Source: Nocardioides luteus
Lineage (GTDB): Bacteria > Actinomycetota > Actinomycetes > Propionibacteriales > Nocardioidaceae
DNA length: 64,000 bases
Reading direction: 5' to 3'
NCBI RefSeq assembly: GCF_014648595.1
Contig: NZ_BMRK01000013.1
Span: forward strand, 62,001-126,000
Position numbers and translations under genes: made by a program. Positions 62,237 through 64,000 of the stretch are shown in pieces (position 1 is the first letter of the stretch; every line of letters starts with the position of its first letter). The notes beneath the pieces are model-generated. The model searched no databases and was not told the origin of the DNA. It was given only the letters and a program-made list of their open reading frames with translations.

Positions 62237-63409
62237 ATGATCGACTTCGCGCTGGGAGAAGAGCATCGAGCAGTCAAGGAGGCAGTCCGCCAGTTCATCA
62301 CCAAGGAGGTGATGCCGCTGGAGGACGAGGTGCTCCTGAACGAGCGCAACGGCCGGCCGGCGCTCGAGCCGGGACAGCTGAAGGACCTGCAGGCCAAGGC
62401 CCGCAAGTACGGCTACTGGGGCATCAACACGCCCGAGGAGTACGGCGGCATGGCCGCAGGCGCCGTGATGTCGGCGATCATCGCGGGCGAGGCCGGCCGC
62501 ACCTTCGTGCCGTTCCGCTTCGGCGGCAGCGCGGACAACATCCTCTACGCGGGCACCGAGGAGCAGAAGCAGGAATACCTGATCCCCACCATCGAGGGCG
62601 AGCGTCGCAGCTGCTTCGCGATCACCGAGCCCGGCGCCGGCTCCGACGCCCGCAGCATCCGGACCAGGGCGGTCCGTGACGGCGACGACTGGGTCATCAA
62701 CGGCGAGAAGATCTTCATCACCAACGGCAACGAGGCCGACTTCGTGATGGTCTTCGCCGTCACCGACCCGGAGAAGGGAGCCGACGGCGGCGTCACCTGC
62801 TTCCTGGTCGACCGCGCGATGGGCTGGGAGTCCACCCCCATCCCGACCATGGGCGAGTGGGGCCCGGCCGCGCTCAGCTTCCAGGACGTACGCGTGCCGA
62901 ACGACCACATCCTCGGCGAGGAGGGCAAGGGCTTCGAGCTGGCGATGCAGTGGATCGGCAACGGCCGCTTCATGATCCCGGCCGGCGCCATCGGTGCCGC
63001 CGAGCGGATGCTCGAGATGGCGATCGAGCACGCCAACAACCGCCAGTCCATGGGCCAGCCGATCGCCAACTACCAGTTCATCCAGGGTCACATCGCCGAC
63101 AGTGCCGTCGAGCTGGAGGCCGCCCGCTGGCTGACCCTCCACGCCGCCTGGCAGGTCGAGAACAAGATGGATGCCCGGCACGCCTCGTCGGTGGCGAAGC
63201 TCTACGGCACCAACATGGCCAACCGGGTCGTCGACCGGGTGCTGCAGATCCACGGTGGGATGGGCTACACCAAGGAGCTCCCGCTGGAGCGCTGGTACCG
63301 CGAGCTGCGGCTGCTGCGCATCTTCGAGGGCACCGACGAGATCCAGCGCCGCACGATCGCCCGAAACCTCCTCAAGGGCCACGTCAAGGTGGGAGCGTCG
63401 TTGGCATGA
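62237..63409 (+). CDS. Acyl-CoA dehydrogenase
   Basis: A 390-aa FAD enzyme. 'CFAITEPGAGSDARSIRTRAVRDGDDWVINGEKIFITNGNEAD' spans the FAD contact region. 'LQIHGGMGYTKELPLERWYRELRLLRIFEGTDEIQRRTIARNL' holds the catalytic Glu near residue 364. It is under the palindromic operator and divergent from TetR. It overlaps the synthetase gene by four bases. Confidence 0.95.
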   Translation: MIDFALGEEHRAVKEAVRQFITKEVMPLEDEVLLNERNGRPALEPGQLKDLQAKARKYGYWGINTPEEYGGMAAGAVMSAIIAGEAGRTFVPFRFGGSADNILYAGTEEQKQEYLIPTIEGERRSCFAITEPGAGSDARSIRTRAVRDGDDWVINGEKIFITNGNEADFVMVFAVTDPEKGADGGVTCFLVDRAMGWESTPIPTMGEWGPAALSFQDVRVPNDHILGEEGKGFELAMQWIGNGRFMIPAGAIGAAERMLEMAIEHANNRQSMGQPIANYQFIQGHIADSAVELEAARWLTLHAAWQVENKMDARHASSVAKLYGTNMANRVVDRVLQIHGGMGYTKELPLERWYRELRLLRIFEGTDEIQRRTIARNLLKGHVKVGASLA

Positions 63410-64000
63410 GCATCCTCGACGCCGATCGACTGCGGGAGTTCTTCCAGCCGAAGTCGGTCGCCCTCGTCGGGGCGACCGACAAGTCGGGCTGGTCGACGAG
63501 CACCTACAACAACCTTCTCCAGCACGGCTTCGCGGGCGACGTACATCTGGTGAACCCGAAGACGCCTGTCGTCCACGGTGTCGAGACCCGTCGGAGCCTC
63601 ACCGACATCCCCGGGCCGGTCGACCTCGCCTACGTGATGACCCCGATCGAGGTCGTGCCGCGCGTCCTCGAGGAGGGTGCCGCCCGCGGCATCCGCAACT
63701 ACGTCATCCTGACCGCCGGCTACGGCGAGGTCGGCGGGGACGGCACGGTCCGGGAGCAGGAGGTCGCCGACATCGCCCGCCGTCACGACCTCACCGTCCT
63801 CGGTCCGAACGGCAACGGGTTCATCAACGCGGCCGACTCGATCACGCCGTACGGTCTGCCGATCCCGCCGCCGCTCCTGGGTGGCTCGGTCGGGGTCGTG
63901 CTGCAGAGCGGGGCGCTGGCCAGCAACGTGCTGGCCTTCGCGCAGGCGCGCAACATCGGCATCTCGCTCCTGGTCTCGATGGGCAACGAGACCGTGATGT
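63406..64000 (+). CDS. NDP-forming acyl-CoA synthetase (partial)
   Basis: The visible part is about 198 aa and the gene runs off the right edge. 'LREFFQPKSVALVGATDKSGWSTSTYNNLLQ' is the CoA-binding Rossmann start. 'LTVLGPNGNGFINAADSITPYG' and 'VGVVLQSGALASNVLAFA' belong to the ligase-CoA domain of acetyl/acyl-CoA synthetases (NDP-forming). It probably activates the substrate before the acyl-CoA dehydrogenase step. Confidence 0.9.
   Translation, partial: MSILDADRLREFFQPKSVALVGATDKSGWSTSTYNNLLQHGFAGDVHLVNPKTPVVHGVETRRSLTDIPGPVDLAYVMTPIEVVPRVLEEGAARGIRNYVILTAGYGEVGGDGTVREQEVADIARRHDLTVLGPNGNGFINAADSITPYGLPIPPPLLGGSVGVVLQSGALASNVLAFAQARNIGISLLVSMGNETVM

Noticed and set aside
1-64000. tRNA or rRNA genes
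   Set aside because: No cloverleaf or rRNA-like segment was recognised by eye; tRNAscan would settle it.

Overview
The window is GC-rich actinobacterial DNA. Its codon use, its many GTG and TTG starts, a GlnR box upstream of glnA, and gene neighbourhoods such as ftsK–rnj–dapA and sucB–lipB–lipA–DUF4191 all point to a Nocardioides-like member of the Propionibacteriales (inference; no rRNA is present). No tRNA, rRNA or CRISPR array was seen.

Left part (1–26 kb), mostly housekeeping: a partial membrane protein, ftsK, a YhhN protein, rnj, dapA, an F420-type oxidoreductase, folA/thyA, a PhzF protein, gcvT, pepA, sucB, lipB, lipA, a DUF4191 protein, a truncated FG-GAP gene, a methyltransferase, an LppX-like lipoprotein, an RDD protein, glnA behind a well-formed GlnR operator, a DUF2243 membrane protein, a decayed hemerythrin-like gene, nadC, and DUF1330/carboxymuconolactone-decarboxylase genes.

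Middle part (26–46 kb), accessory metabolism and defence: a molybdopterin oxidoreductase with a partner, LysE and FUSC exporters with a MarR regulator, FMN-reductase, SDR and alcohol-dehydrogenase genes, and a secreted protein. The most notable locus is a two-gene module at 37.0–39.0 kb. A Trypco1-type small protein is translationally coupled to a 540-aa protein that reads as trypsin-like protease + nucleoside-deoxyribosyltransferase-like domain + prokaryotic STING-like sensor. It looks like a conflict or cyclic-dinucleotide-triggered effector, and no nucleotide cyclase lies next to it. After it come a Bcp peroxiredoxin, an ArsB/NhaD permease with a TrkA-C partner, an MFS/PLP-lyase pair, and a three-gene general-stress operon with a SigB/SigF-type promoter.

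Repeat region (46.6–47.5 kb): about 1 kb of non-coding DNA made of copies of a short dispersed repeat (GGTCGAGCYTGTCGAGACC) and two 331-bp direct repeats, each holding a large imperfect hairpin. The same short repeat also occurs inside the phzF-like gene and at the 5' end of folA, so it has entered coding sequence. A DUF222–HNH (13E12-type) gene with an apparently leaderless promoter follows.

Right part (49–64 kb), transport and catabolism: a bile-acid:Na+ symporter-family protein, a DHA2 MFS exporter, then a tightly overlapping cluster with a complete peptide/nickel-type ABC importer, a metallo-hydrolase, a DUF35 protein with a thiolase, an SDR, a MaoC hydratase, a TetR regulator, an acyl-CoA dehydrogenase and an NDP-forming acyl-CoA synthetase. 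A shared CTAGA-N7-TCTAG operator sits upstream of both the ABC cluster and the TetR/acyl-CoA dehydrogenase pair. This suggests one TetR regulon for import and beta-oxidation-like breakdown of an unknown substrate.
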